Below, one piece after another: positions 27,140 through 37,400 of a stretch of DNA of 64,000 nt (position 1 is the first letter of the stretch; every line of letters begins with the position of its first letter). The translations under genes were made by a program, and so were the position numbers. Source of the stretch: DASQZK01 sp963771005. GTDB taxonomy: Bacteria; Bacteroidota; Bacteroidia; Bacteroidales; GCA-2748055. The stretch is from positions 1,054,001-1,118,000 of the forward strand of contig CAVYRO010000002.1 in NCBI GenBank assembly GCA_963771005.1, given 5' to 3'. The notes beneath the pieces were generated by a model. It had not been told where the DNA came from and searched no databases. It saw only the letters and a list, made by a program, of their open reading frames with translations.

Positions 27140-27349
27140 TCTGATGCAATATAGTGTTCCAGGAAACACCGGTAAAGGAAAATCGGATATTTTCGATAAA
27201 TACATGAATTACCGCGTTCAATGAATCCACGGATGTGATAAAAAAATTAACCTTCACCTGATTTCACGGGTATTGCTTTATGATGCGACACCCTTCCGTA
27301 TGCCCTGCAGAATTCCCCCGGGTGAAGATTGGATTTTGCTGAAACTCCT

Positions 27350-27357
27350 TATATTTG
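27350..27357 (+). promoter_or_regulatory. Bacteroidota -7 box (TATATTTG)
   Basis: TATATTTG matches the TAnnTTTG element exactly and lies 53 bases upstream of the ATG of the 7TM-DISM/phosphatase gene at 27411. No TTTG is seen at the standard 19-bp spacing. Confidence 0.55.
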
Positions 27358-27410
27358 AAGAGTAAATGAATAGCTTTACCCTGAATCTCTTATAAAGTTT
27401 AAGAAACCTG

Positions 27411-29504
27411 ATGCATAAAGTTCAACATGCAATCCTCTTCATTTCTGCCATTATCCTGCTCCACCTGCATGCATTTGCGCAGGATACGATCCGTATTACG
27501 CGAGACTTCACAGAGATGCGTATCCAGCCGGAGCAGATCGGGTTTCTGATCGACGAGCCGGATAATTTTCAGCCGCGCAATTTAAGGGACCAGGTATTTG
27601 TTCCGGACACTTCTGTAGTGGCGGCAACCGGTTCCGGCACCGGAAACGGGAATTACAGCAGGCTCATCGTGAAAAATGAGACCGGCAGCACCATCGACAT
27701 CAGCCTTTCCCGGGTAAATCCGGATTCACTGAACGTATATGTTTACAATGAAGCAGGAACCATAACGAAAAGTGAAAGGTTGAATATCAGGGGATTGAAG
27801 CTGTACGGCCGCATCCAGATCCAACCCGGCGAGGTAAGGAGTATATACATCAACCTCCTTCAGAAGAGGGAAAGCAGGCCCCCTCATATCCAGGACATCC
27901 AGCTCAGGATGTTCAACTACAACCACTTCCTTCAGAAAGAGCTTCCCGACAGGTTTATTGACGCACTTCTCATCGGGCTGCTTCTCTTCAGTGCCATTCT
28001 CAACCTGATCCTGGGCCTGATCCTGAAACGTTCCTCCTTCATCAGCCTTTTCTTCTATCTTCTTTCCCTGGTGATCTTTTCCTTCTCATTCCTGGGCTTT
28101 TACGATGAGTTCATCATGCATGCCCGCATTGAAATACCGATCAGCCTTCCCTCCTATTTTCTCACACTGATCCTGTTTCTCCTGGTGAGTAAAAAATACC
28201 TCCTGCTCGAAAAATATCTCCCCGGCTGGAATACGATTACAAATGTGATCCTGTTTTTCCTGATCATATCCATTCCATATTACTACCTGACGGTATATAT
28301 TAAAAGCCTTTATAATAATTTCCTTGCCTTTTCTTCGCTGTTTTTTTTCGTGGCGGCAGCACTGCTGGGCCTCATCGAATCGCTCATCCTGTTTAAAAAG
28401 GAACAGAAGGCAAAATTCTTTCTTGTTGCCAACCTGCTTGTTGTCATTTCACTTGCCATAAATCTCTTCCTCGATAATAAATATCCTGTGGTGGTGGGTT
28501 CCGTGATACAGGGCTTTATTTTCACCTTTGGCCTTGCTGAGGAGATAAAAATCCTCGACCGGCAGAAACTCCGCTTTCAGCAAAGGTATATCAGCCAGCT
28601 GGAAGTAAACCTCAGGCTCAAGGACAACCTTACCAATGAACTGGAACAAAAAGTGAGTGTGCGTACACAGGAGATTGAACACGCAAATGAGGCACTCCGT
28701 GTGAAGAATAATATAGTGGAACAGCAGAAAGAGCTCCTGGAAATAAGGAACAAGGAAATAAAAGACAGTATCGGTTATGCGCGGCGAATACAGAATGCTT
28801 CCTTCCCGTCCCGGAAGATCCTGGAGAAGATTACACAGGATAATTTCATTCTTTATAAACCAAGGGATATAGTCAGCGGTGATTTCTACTGGTTCGGAGA
28901 AGTCGATGAAAAGATCATCATCATTGTCGCCGACTGCACAGGCCACGGAGTTCCCGGAGCCTTCATGAGCATGTATGGTATAGCTTTCCTGAACGAGATC
29001 GTAAACAAGGAAAAGGTGTACCATCCCCACGACATCCTTAACCTCCTGCGGGACAAAATTGCCGGCTCCCTCAACCGGGGTGACAATGAGTTCGAAACGA
29101 TGGACGGTATGGATATGTCGGTCCTGACATATGACCACGCAAATTCGAGAGTACTTTTTGCAGCTGCCAATAACCCGATGTACTATTTGCGAAACGGAGA
29201 ACTTAGCATTATAAATGCCGACAAAATGCCCGTGGCCTTTTACCAGAAAATGGATCCCTTCACCATGGAGGAGATAAAAGTGAGGAAAGGCGACTGCCTG
29301 TATATTTTCACGGACGGCATCATCGATCAGTTCGGCGGGGACATGGGAAAGAAGTTCCTTGCCAAACGCCTGAAGGATGTCATCCTCGATATATCCCACC
29401 GCCCGATGGCTGAACAGTACGATCTCTTTGAAAAATCGTTCAATGATTGGAAAGGCGACTATTTCCAGGTGGATGATGTTCTACTCGTTGGAATGCGGAT
29501 CTGA
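27411..29504 (+). CDS. 7TM-DISM sensor fused to SpoIIE/PP2C-type phosphatase
   Basis: 697 residues. Signal peptide to about residue 23. A periplasmic 7TMR-DISMED2-like beta domain (about 30-170) is followed by seven transmembrane helices (about 180-385), a long coiled coil (about 388-460; LRLKDNLTNELEQKVSVRTQEIEHANE), and a cytoplasmic SpoIIE/PP2C domain (about 475-697). Phosphatase metal-binding motifs are seen in VSGDFYWF, VADCTGHGVPGAFMS, and YIFTDGIIDQFGG. It should sense a periplasmic signal and dephosphorylate a partner protein. In related systems the partner is an anti-sigma antagonist or a SiaC-type protein. The only SiaC-like gene here is 33 kb away at 62669. Confidence 0.93.
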   Translation: MHKVQHAILFISAIILLHLHAFAQDTIRITRDFTEMRIQPEQIGFLIDEPDNFQPRNLRDQVFVPDTSVVAATGSGTGNGNYSRLIVKNETGSTIDISLSRVNPDSLNVYVYNEAGTITKSERLNIRGLKLYGRIQIQPGEVRSIYINLLQKRESRPPHIQDIQLRMFNYNHFLQKELPDRFIDALLIGLLLFSAILNLILGLILKRSSFISLFFYLLSLVIFSFSFLGFYDEFIMHARIEIPISLPSYFLTLILFLLVSKKYLLLEKYLPGWNTITNVILFFLIISIPYYYLTVYIKSLYNNFLAFSSLFFFVAAALLGLIESLILFKKEQKAKFFLVANLLVVISLAINLFLDNKYPVVVGSVIQGFIFTFGLAEEIKILDRQKLRFQQRYISQLEVNLRLKDNLTNELEQKVSVRTQEIEHANEALRVKNNIVEQQKELLEIRNKEIKDSIGYARRIQNASFPSRKILEKITQDNFILYKPRDIVSGDFYWFGEVDEKIIIIVADCTGHGVPGAFMSMYGIAFLNEIVNKEKVYHPHDILNLLRDKIAGSLNRGDNEFETMDGMDMSVLTYDHANSRVLFAAANNPMYYLRNGELSIINADKMPVAFYQKMDPFTMEEIKVRKGDCLYIFTDGIIDQFGGDMGKKFLAKRLKDVILDISHRPMAEQYDLFEKSFNDWKGDYFQVDDVLLVGMRI

Positions 29505-29601
29505 TCGTTGTATTCGTCGGAATTATCAGTTCCATTCCCTTACCCTTGAGATTAATAGATCTTCTAGGATTTGATCCTGTGATTATCCCCTACCCGGCTG
29601 A

Positions 29602-31590
29602 TCAATGGGTAAATCCGATAGCCTCAAGCGAGGCTTGTATCTCCGGACACGACATGAAAAGATTCCAGAGAAGTCCTGTCCTGTAATTTTCAGTCATGAT
29701 AATGATAGGACCTTCATCAATAGCAAGATAAGATCCTGCATACCAGTAATTTGCAGGACTGAAGGCATCGTAAAATCCATATGGGCCCCATAGCTTATCT
29801 CCCAGGAAGTAATAGAAGGTACGAATAGCATCCAGGGAATGTTCCGGTGTATAGGGAAGCGACGAGACAGCCGCGGTGGGTGTAATGACTCCAGGATCGT
29901 TAGTGGGTGAATGGGCGGAATATCCCTGATAGTCATCACTCGCTGTAAGTCCCCAGCAGTTGTCGGTATAGCCTGCGTAATTCTTCGGATTATCGGCACA
30001 ATAGGCCCAGTTGATGAGGGAGTGATTTGTATTCTGTTGCCAATAATTAATGTAAGGACCCTGGAGATCCCGGGGATCCAGGCCAAGGAAAGAATAATGT
30101 GTAAAAAACAAGGGGCCGCCGTATGGCTGACCCATCGGCAGAACATAGCCGTAATATTCATTACCATTAAATATGGAACCGCTATTCAGGTATCCTTCGT
30201 AGTAGGAAGCTGCCGGGATGGAATGATCCGGTGATCCTGTTCCAAGGACATAGCAGATCATCGTTTCGTTATAGCCCTGAAGTTTCAGGTGGATCTGAAA
30301 CCCTGTATTCGGCGACCAGTGCCAGTAAAGGGCATTTTCGCCTATCGAGTAGAAATCAAACTCAACCGACTTCCATAGTGTATTGATCCTGTCGATAACG
30401 GATTTCTCCTCCGGCACGGAAGCATCCATGTATTGCCTGAAGGTAAGCAGTCCCTGGATCATGAAAGAGGTCTCCACAAGGTCTCCTCCGTCATCGGATG
30501 GGCTGAAGGGGATCGTTTTCCCGGTTGAACCGTTGATCCAGTGCGGCCATACCCCGTGAAAACGGTCACAGGTTTCGAGGAAGGTAAGGATCATATCCAT
30601 CCGTTCCAGCGCCTGTGCCCGGCTGATAAATCCTCTCTCCACACCGACGATAAGTGCCATGACGCCGAATCCTGAGCCACCGGTAGTCACAACATCGCCA
30701 CTTCCCAGTCTCTCACGGGCCATCCCGCAATCCGGATGGGCATAATCCCAGAAATAAGCGAAGGTCTGACGCTGGATCAGCGTAAGCAACTCCTCGTCAG
30801 AGATCTCGGGAAAGCGGTAAACGGAATCGAGTGCAGAAAAGAAATTGCGGGAATATCCGTCAAAGGTAAACCCATTGGCAGCTCTTAGTCCGGAGGTAAC
30901 GGTAAACAAATATTTTTGCAGACCCTCAAGTCTGTTTTGCGTTGAAAGGGTTACGGTAACAGAATCACCGGAAAGGGCAACGGTGTATTGCGTGTTTCCG
31001 GAAAGCATAAAAGAGGAGGAGTAATTCTGCGGATCAAGGGGCTTTGAAAATACGGCTTTAATCTCTGCACCGGAAGGATCGATCCCCACAACCGGAAGGG
31101 AAGTAGCCAGGGTTTTTCCATTGACGGTTACCGAAAGCAGGTCGAGTGATCCGTTGATCGTAATAAATGCATAGGTAAAGCCCGGAAAAGTCTCTCCCTT
31201 GCTTCCGGCCAGGGAAAAGGAGATCACGAGGCTGTAATCTTTCCCGTATTTCAGATCGGCAACGGGATCCAAAACTACCGAGCTGTTGTTATCCATGAAT
31301 GAAATGCCGGCAACCACTCTGCTTCCATCCCCCGTCTTGATGGTGATCTTTTCTCCTATGCCCGCAGTATCAAGCGGAGCACTGAACCGGACGATGAAAT
31401 TCCTGTCAACGGGAACATCATCCGTAACCTCCCCCGATTTCAGGGATATATTACCGGCTATAGCGCTTTGCAGCTGCAGTGTGCCATGATTGGCCGGCTG
31501 ATCATCACCTTTCTTTGAGCAGGAAAAAAGACCTGTCACAACAGGTATAAAAATTATCGGAAGAAGATACCTTAATCTGGCAGGGCTCAT
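29602..31590 (-). CDS. GH144-like (glucoamylase-domain) lipoprotein with N-terminal Ig-like domains
   Basis: 662 residues. Lipoprotein signal MSPARLRYLLPIIFIPVVTGLFSC (Cys24). Two SbsA-like Ig domains follow (about 40-145 and 150-250), with VDRNFIVRFSAPLD and GAEIKAVFSKPLDP strands. The catalytic (alpha/alpha)6 domain covers about 265-662; conserved pieces are LIQRQTFAYFWDYAHPD, FGVMALIVGVERGFISR, ETSFMIQGLLTFRQY and the final DEGPIIIMTENYRTGLLW. This family (Pfam Glycoamylase, CAZy GH144) includes endo-beta-1,2-glucanases. It is the last gene of the SusC/SusD locus and shares its catalytic domain with the gene at 37569. Substrate assignment is by family. Confidence 0.88.
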   Translation of the reverse strand: MSPARLRYLLPIIFIPVVTGLFSCSKKGDDQPANHGTLQLQSAIAGNISLKSGEVTDDVPVDRNFIVRFSAPLDTAGIGEKITIKTGDGSRVVAGISFMDNNSSVVLDPVADLKYGKDYSLVISFSLAGSKGETFPGFTYAFITINGSLDLLSVTVNGKTLATSLPVVGIDPSGAEIKAVFSKPLDPQNYSSSFMLSGNTQYTVALSGDSVTVTLSTQNRLEGLQKYLFTVTSGLRAANGFTFDGYSRNFFSALDSVYRFPEISDEELLTLIQRQTFAYFWDYAHPDCGMARERLGSGDVVTTGGSGFGVMALIVGVERGFISRAQALERMDMILTFLETCDRFHGVWPHWINGSTGKTIPFSPSDDGGDLVETSFMIQGLLTFRQYMDASVPEEKSVIDRINTLWKSVEFDFYSIGENALYWHWSPNTGFQIHLKLQGYNETMICYVLGTGSPDHSIPAASYYEGYLNSGSIFNGNEYYGYVLPMGQPYGGPLFFTHYSFLGLDPRDLQGPYINYWQQNTNHSLINWAYCADNPKNYAGYTDNCWGLTASDDYQGYSAHSPTNDPGVITPTAAVSSLPYTPEHSLDAIRTFYYFLGDKLWGPYGFYDAFSPANYWYAGSYLAIDEGPIIIMTENYRTGLLWNLFMSCPEIQASLEAIGFTH

Positions 31591-31632
31591 GTGGCGGGAG
31601 AAATTTAAAAAAAGGATGGGAAGTCTGACAAT

Positions 31633-31670
31633 TTAAAGCCTGGCAGGTTATGAAAACCTGCCAGGCTTAA
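31633..31670 (-). terminator. Hairpin between PUL genes
   Basis: Perfect 14-bp stem AAGCCTGGCAGGTT (31636-31649) with its complement at 31655-31668 and a 5-base loop. The minus-strand sequence after it is TTTAAATT, a weak U tract. It lies 14 bases after the stop of the LamG lipoprotein gene and 43 bases before the start of the GH144 gene, so it may partly end or stabilise the upstream message and lower expression of the last gene. Confidence 0.65.
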
Positions 31671-31683
31671 ACCACATGCTTCA

Positions 31684-32925
31684 TTAGGGTTTACCGGAAT
31701 TGTACATTAACTGTATTTCCTTCTCTGTGAGAGTTTTATGATAGATACTGACATCATCAAGCATTCCTTTGAAATGATTGTTATCGGGATTGGTATAATC
31801 TGCCCAACCATCACCGATGGTAGGATCGACCGGGGCCTGGATAAATCCGAATGCAAGCAGGTTGTTATTCGCATTTCCTGCGTAAGTAATTCCGGTAACA
31901 TTCCTTTTGGCGTCTCCTTCAGGCCAAAGGTTGAAGTCCTGTGCCTTCATTTTTTCACCATTGATATACATGGTACCTACTTTCGAGGCGCTGTTGTACA
32001 TACAAACGATGTTAGCCCATTTGTTGGCGAGGAGGGATTTTACTCCTCCCGAGCTGGTCAGGTCCTTCTGGAAAGACCATCCCTGCCAGGAGTCAGGGGT
32101 CAGTGCCGTTCCCGGGAACCACAGGTCTTCTGAACCGGATCCGCCGCCGGCAAAAGCATATTGTGCAGCCAACTTACACGAACCGTAATCACCCGCAATC
32201 TCAAACTGGAATCCGAACCATCCGGCCAGTCCCATGACGAACTGCCCGTGTTGGGATGAGTCGGGCATAACCCAGAAAGCCAAGGTGAAATCGCCATTGG
32301 AGTTTGTGAGCTGATCCCCGTTGGGAATTTCGATAAGGCTGGTGTTGCCGTTAAATTGTGCAGCCTTGCCGGCACTGCTGTTATGAGAATCCTGGTAGGT
32401 AATATCAATGACACCATCCGAAGAGGGACTGAAATTACCTGCCTGATCTTCAGCATTGCCTTCAAAATTCCAGTAGGCAACCTGACCTGCAGGAACAAAG
32501 GTACCTTCCGTGGTGAATGTCCGGTTGAAGGCTTCCAGAGCAAGACCGTCCGTAGACTTGATATCTCCACTGAAACTCAGTTTGTATAAGGACCCGTTGC
32601 CGAGTGCATCCTGCGGATTTATGGTAATCGTTTTACCATTGACCTGGGTGTTCACAGGGATATCCTGGGAATCATAATCCTGTGTAAGTGTAACGGAACT
32701 TCCGCTAACTGTGGCAGGATCAATATTAGAGGTAAATGTCGCTGTTATCGTCGGGTTAACCGGGACATTATTTGGTGAATTTGCTCCGTTAAGGTCAACG
32801 TCTCCGGCCATTAGTGTGGAGATTTGTGGCGCTTTCGGATTCTCTTCTTTTTTACAACCACCTGGCAGGATAAGTATCACCGCCAGTGTAAGAATGACGC
32901 TAATTAAAAGATGCTGTTTTTTCAT
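31684..32925 (-). CDS. LamG/concanavalin-like surface lipoprotein of the PUL
   Basis: 413 residues from the ATG at 32923-32925; a longer frame to 32964 lacks a signal peptide at its start. Lipoprotein signal MKKQHLLISVILTLAVILILPGGC. Residues about 40-135 form an SbsA-like Ig domain (VPVNPTITATFTSNIDPATV). Residues about 145-413 are a LamG/concanavalin A-like sandwich (VAYWNFEGNAEDQAGNFSPS ... FTLAFWVMPD ... FKGMLDDVSIYHKTLTEKEIQLMY). Encoded directly after SusD, it occupies the place of SusE/SusF-like surface glycan-binding proteins and likely binds the target glycan. No catalytic residues are evident. Confidence 0.87.
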   Translation of the reverse strand: MKKQHLLISVILTLAVILILPGGCKKEENPKAPQISTLMAGDVDLNGANSPNNVPVNPTITATFTSNIDPATVSGSSVTLTQDYDSQDIPVNTQVNGKTITINPQDALGNGSLYKLSFSGDIKSTDGLALEAFNRTFTTEGTFVPAGQVAYWNFEGNAEDQAGNFSPSSDGVIDITYQDSHNSSAGKAAQFNGNTSLIEIPNGDQLTNSNGDFTLAFWVMPDSSQHGQFVMGLAGWFGFQFEIAGDYGSCKLAAQYAFAGGGSGSEDLWFPGTALTPDSWQGWSFQKDLTSSGGVKSLLANKWANIVCMYNSASKVGTMYINGEKMKAQDFNLWPEGDAKRNVTGITYAGNANNNLLAFGFIQAPVDPTIGDGWADYTNPDNNHFKGMLDDVSIYHKTLTEKEIQLMYNSGKP

Positions 32926-32954
32926 AGTAAGGATATTAAAGATTAAACAAAAAT

Positions 32955-34442
32955 TTATTGCCAATTCGGGTTTTGCGTTAAGGATCCCTGTGAAATATCT
33001 ATTTCATTTTGGGGGATCGGCAGTGTCTCATATTTAGAAGTATACCCGAGAGGCCCTAATACTTCCTGTGCCTTACCTGTTCTGACAAGATCCCAGAACC
33101 GGTGACCCTCGAGCGCGAGCTCATGCCTGCGCTCCTCAAGGATAAGGTCTCTCAGGCTGTCTTTGTTCGTTTCGGTGATATCGGGCAGAAGGGTATTGTT
33201 ACCCTGACGTGCACGTGCCCTTACTTTATTCAGCTGCGTAAGGGCTTCACCGGGTTTGCCGTTTTCATTGAGCGCCTCTGCAGCCATGAGAAGTACATCA
33301 GCATACCTGATGATGCGCCGGTTATGTCCCCATTCTTCAATGGTGGTGGTTCCGGGTACCCATACTTTCCGGTTATAACATTCGACTTCGATAAGATTGC
33401 CCTGGTCATCGCGCACTTCATCGGGAGTTGTTCCGTCACCCAGTATTTTAATTCCGTCGATGGTGTCGCCCAGGTCGATGATAGTCCCTTTCAACCGGGG
33501 ATCATCCTGTTCAAAAGAATGCCGGAGGTCCTCAGATGGACGGTTAAATCCCCAGCCCCTGTTGGGTGTACCCCGTACGCCCTGGGTATTGGCATACTGG
33601 TCGCCAGGACCGGTGCCTCCTGTAACGGGCAGGGCTCCTACCTCGAATACCGATTCAATCCCATGTTCGCCATTGATACCACAGGCATCGGTGAACACCG
33701 GCTCCAGCCCGTATTTACCTGAATTGATAACCTCCATGGCAAATTTCCCGGCATTTGCAAAGTCATGCCTGAAGAGATACACCTTTGCAAGAAAAGCATT
33801 AGCTGCACCCTTTGATGCCCTTCCCTGTTCCTGTGGCGTATAACCGTCTTTCTCAGGTAATACCGAAACTGCGAATTTAAAATCATCAATAATCAGGCTG
33901 TAAATATCATCGGCCGGCGATTTCGGAATTTTCAGCGGGGGATTCTCACTCGTAACCAGCGGAACATCACCCCACGCCCTTACCAGGTCAAAATAAAGAA
34001 GGCCGCGGATAAACCTCGCCTCTCCGATGTAGCGGTTTTTGAGGTTTTCATCCATTTGAATGCCCGGGACGAGATTAATAACCACATTTGCCCTCTTAAT
34101 GCCCTGGTATAGCGTATTCCACCAGCGGTCAAGCCCGTCCTGGCTGGTGGTGATGGTAAAATTATCGTAGGGAAGAAGGTTGGGTGCCTGGTCATTCGGA
34201 TTGCTTCCTTTAAAGGCATCATCGGTCATGATGTCCAGGATGGGATAACCACCCCAGTTATAGAACCAGTTCCTGAGAGTCGAGTAAACAGCATTGGTTG
34301 CCAGTAAGGCATCTGCTGGTGTTTCAGGAAAGGTCTCCTGTGTCAGTTCACTTTGCAGTTCGGTATTCAAAAAATCCTCGCATCCCGGCAGGATGAATAC
34401 CATAAGAAAAAATGACAATATTGTATATCTTAATGTTTTCAT
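32955..34442 (-). CDS. susD: SusD/RagB-type glycan-binding lipoprotein
   Basis: 495 residues. Lipoprotein signal MKTLRYTILSFFLMVFILPGC (Cys21). The SusD helical tetratricopeptide scaffold shows the usual landmarks: LLATNAVYSTLRNWFYNWGG early on, RWWNTLYQGIKRANVVINL, RFIRGLLYFDLVRAWGDVPLV near 145-165, and near the end RYADVLLMAAEALNENG and EERRHELALEGHRFWDLVR. It caps the SusC barrel on the cell surface. It lies 2 bases after the SusC gene on the same strand. The symbol is used in the family sense. Confidence 0.95.
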   Translation of the reverse strand: MKTLRYTILSFFLMVFILPGCEDFLNTELQSELTQETFPETPADALLATNAVYSTLRNWFYNWGGYPILDIMTDDAFKGSNPNDQAPNLLPYDNFTITTSQDGLDRWWNTLYQGIKRANVVINLVPGIQMDENLKNRYIGEARFIRGLLYFDLVRAWGDVPLVTSENPPLKIPKSPADDIYSLIIDDFKFAVSVLPEKDGYTPQEQGRASKGAANAFLAKVYLFRHDFANAGKFAMEVINSGKYGLEPVFTDACGINGEHGIESVFEVGALPVTGGTGPGDQYANTQGVRGTPNRGWGFNRPSEDLRHSFEQDDPRLKGTIIDLGDTIDGIKILGDGTTPDEVRDDQGNLIEVECYNRKVWVPGTTTIEEWGHNRRIIRYADVLLMAAEALNENGKPGEALTQLNKVRARARQGNNTLLPDITETNKDSLRDLILEERRHELALEGHRFWDLVRTGKAQEVLGPLGYTSKYETLPIPQNEIDISQGSLTQNPNWQ

Positions 34443-34444
34443 GA

Positions 34445-37400
34445 TCAGAAGGATATATTTAAACCTATGGAGTAAACCCTTGTAGGGGGATATGTACCCT
34501 CATCGATCTGATTATTTATGACGGTTCCGCTTGCGATCTCGGGGGTATAACCGGTATATTGTGTCAGCGTGTATAAATTGGTGCCTTTGAGATATATCCT
34601 TAGATTGTTCATTGATAATTTATCGAGAAGGCTTCCCGGGAGAGTATATCCGAGGATCATGGTCCGGAACCTGAAAAAGGAACCATCCTGGACAAACCGG
34701 TCGGAAGGTTCATAATTATAACCACCGAAAGAAGGCCTTGGCTCCGTATTACTTGTCCCCGGCCCGGTCCACCGGTTGAAGACATGAGCTTCGAAATTAT
34801 AGGGATCCGGCCTCACCATCTCTTTTGCGTTGAATATTTTGTTGCCTGTCTGACCCTGGAAATCAAGGGAAAGGTCGAATCCCATATAGGTGGCGGAAAG
34901 ATTTAAACCGAATATAAAATCGGGAATCGGAGATCCGATATAAGTCCTGTCCTTATCGTCGATCTTATTGTCATTGTTGACATCCACGAATCTGAGGTCT
35001 CCAACACCGGCATTCGAAGTATGCGGATAAGCGTCGAGCTCGTCCTGGCTTTGAAAGATCCCGTTGGTTTTATACCCGAAAAATGCACCGATGGGTAATC
35101 CTACCCGGCTCTCTGTGACCTGTTTGCCATTGCCGAGTGCGCCTCCGAGCAGAACGGAGTCGGAACCGCTCGATCCGCCTATGGCCAGAACTTCATTATG
35201 TACGGTGGAACCTAAAAAACCGATACTGTAACTCAGTTTGCCTGCATTTCCCCGGTAATCGACCCTGTATTCAAGCCCGGTATTCAGCACGGATGCGGCA
35301 TTGAATGCTTTTTTCTGTCCCTGGCCGTTGCCCAGCGTACCGGGAATAAGTAACTGGAGCAGTATATCTTCCGTCTTTCGATTATAGTAGTCGAATTCCC
35401 CGGTGATCTTATTATCCAACACTCCGATCTCAAGACCGGCATCAGCCTGTTTTGTAGTTTCCCACTTCAGGTCGGGATTGCCGGTCTGTCCAAAGGTGGA
35501 AGCAGGAAGAGCTGCTTCGTTGACCCCGAATATGGCGAGCAGTGAGGGATCAACCCGGGCATACCGATCGGTGTATGCTATCTTTTCATTGCCGATCAGT
35601 CCGTAACTGGCTCTCAATTTCAGGTTGCTGAGAAAGTTCATGTTTTCCATGAATGCTTCCCGGGAAATGTTCCATGCGACAGCGCCTGATGGAAAATTCC
35701 CGTATCTGTTCCCGGCTGCAAATTTTGAAGATCCGTCCCGCCTGAAAGTGAAGGTCAGGACGTATCGACGGTCGTAGGTATAATTAGCCCTGAACAGGTA
35801 GGAGATCATGGAATAATATTGATTATTATCCACCTTATCCTCTATATCCTGGATCTTATTCACATTGTTGGAAGGATCGTAAATATTCTGAGGCTGAATG
35901 TACCAGAACTGGCTCTGGTCCCTGATCAGATTTTCACCGGGGAGGGTGATATTCTCCGAAGTGAATCTCTGCATGGTATACCCCGCAACCGCATTGATTG
36001 AATGTTTTTCAAAATCTTTCTGGTAGGTTACCGTATTTTCCCAGAGCCAGGATACAGATTGTTCCACTTTTTTGGTAAGATCGCTCAGGACATTCTGCTG
36101 CTGGCTTGAAGTGCCGTCGGGATTATATACCGTATAGGCAGGGGTGAAATTCACAGGCCTGTCCAGCTTGGCATCCATGCCGAAGCTCGATTTCAGGGTA
36201 AAATCCTTGAAGACCGTCGCTTCAGCAAAAATATTTCCCACTCCCCTGGCCCCGTTGCTATGATCATTGGAATAATTAAGGGAGGCTAAGGGATTACCCA
36301 CGTTGAAAACCACAGCGTAACTCCCGTCGTCATAATAAGGTACAAGTAATGGCTGGGCACGGTATGCAGCATAAGTAACATTCGGTGCATTCTGCTGTTT
36401 GTGGGGAACGATGGTAATGTTGTTTCCGAAGCTTATATTATCTGTGAGATGGTACGTGTTATTAAATCTCAGGGAAAGCCTCTGGTAGGATGACTTGTCG
36501 ATGATCCCTTCCTGTCCGTAATATCCTATGCCAACGTAGTACTGATCGTTATCCGTTGCGCCCGAAACTGAGAACTGGTAATTCTGCTGGGGTGCAATAT
36601 GAAAAATGAGATCCTGCCAGTCGGTGTTCGGCACCAGGTCTACATTGTTATAGGAACCAGGCCGGATCTCGTTTGATATAATTGCAAACTGCCTCCCGGT
36701 AAGCAGATCGATCCGCTTCTCAACCTGTTGCATCCCGTATTCAGCATCGAAGCTGAATTGTGTCCCTTTCGCCCCCGCTTCACCCGATTTAGTCGTAATA
36801 AGAATGACGCCATTGGCACCCCTGGAACCATATATAGCCGTTGCCGAAGCATCTTTCAGCACTTCGACGGAAGCAATATCTTCGCTGTTCAGAAAAGAGA
36901 TATCATTAAGGATAACTCCGTCAACCACGTATATTGGGGATGAATTATTGAAGGTTCCAACCCCACGGATCCTGACCTCGGGAGATGAGCCCGGCGCCCC
37001 GGATGTGTTTGCCACATGGATCCCGGCTACCTTCCCGGAAAGTGATTGCACAGGGTTCTGTGAGGTGATCTTTGTGATATCCCCGGATTTGACCGTACTC
37101 ACCGATCCGGAAAGGTCGCTTTTCCTGACCTTACCATATCCAATGACCACCACTTCATTCAAAGCTTCGGCCTCAACGCTCAATACGACATTTATCTCCG
37201 TCTTGTCATCAATAGCCACTGTTTTATCCTGAAACCCGATATAAGAAAAAAGGAGGGTATCATCACCGGGATTCACCGGGATGGAATACATTCCGTCCAG
37301 ACCCGTGATCACTCCCCGGGTTGTCCCTTTTATGATCACATTTACCCCCGGCAGTATGCTTCCGTCATCAGCCGAGGTCACCTTTCCGGTGATTTGTCTT

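Larger units (their letters stand above)
26992..27410. other. Intergenic region with minus-strand small-RNA signals
   Basis: 419 bases without a normal gene on either strand. It contains a minus-strand rho-independent terminator with no minus-strand gene in front of it, a promoter-like pair upstream of it, and the plus-strand promoter of the phosphatase gene near 27350. These are listed separately. Confidence 0.6.

Noticed and set aside
28449..29399. 316-codon open frame on the minus strand inside the 7TM-DISM/SpoIIE gene
   Set aside because: The plus-strand protein has complete phosphatase motifs; the antisense frame has no recognisable domain and is a shadow of codon bias.
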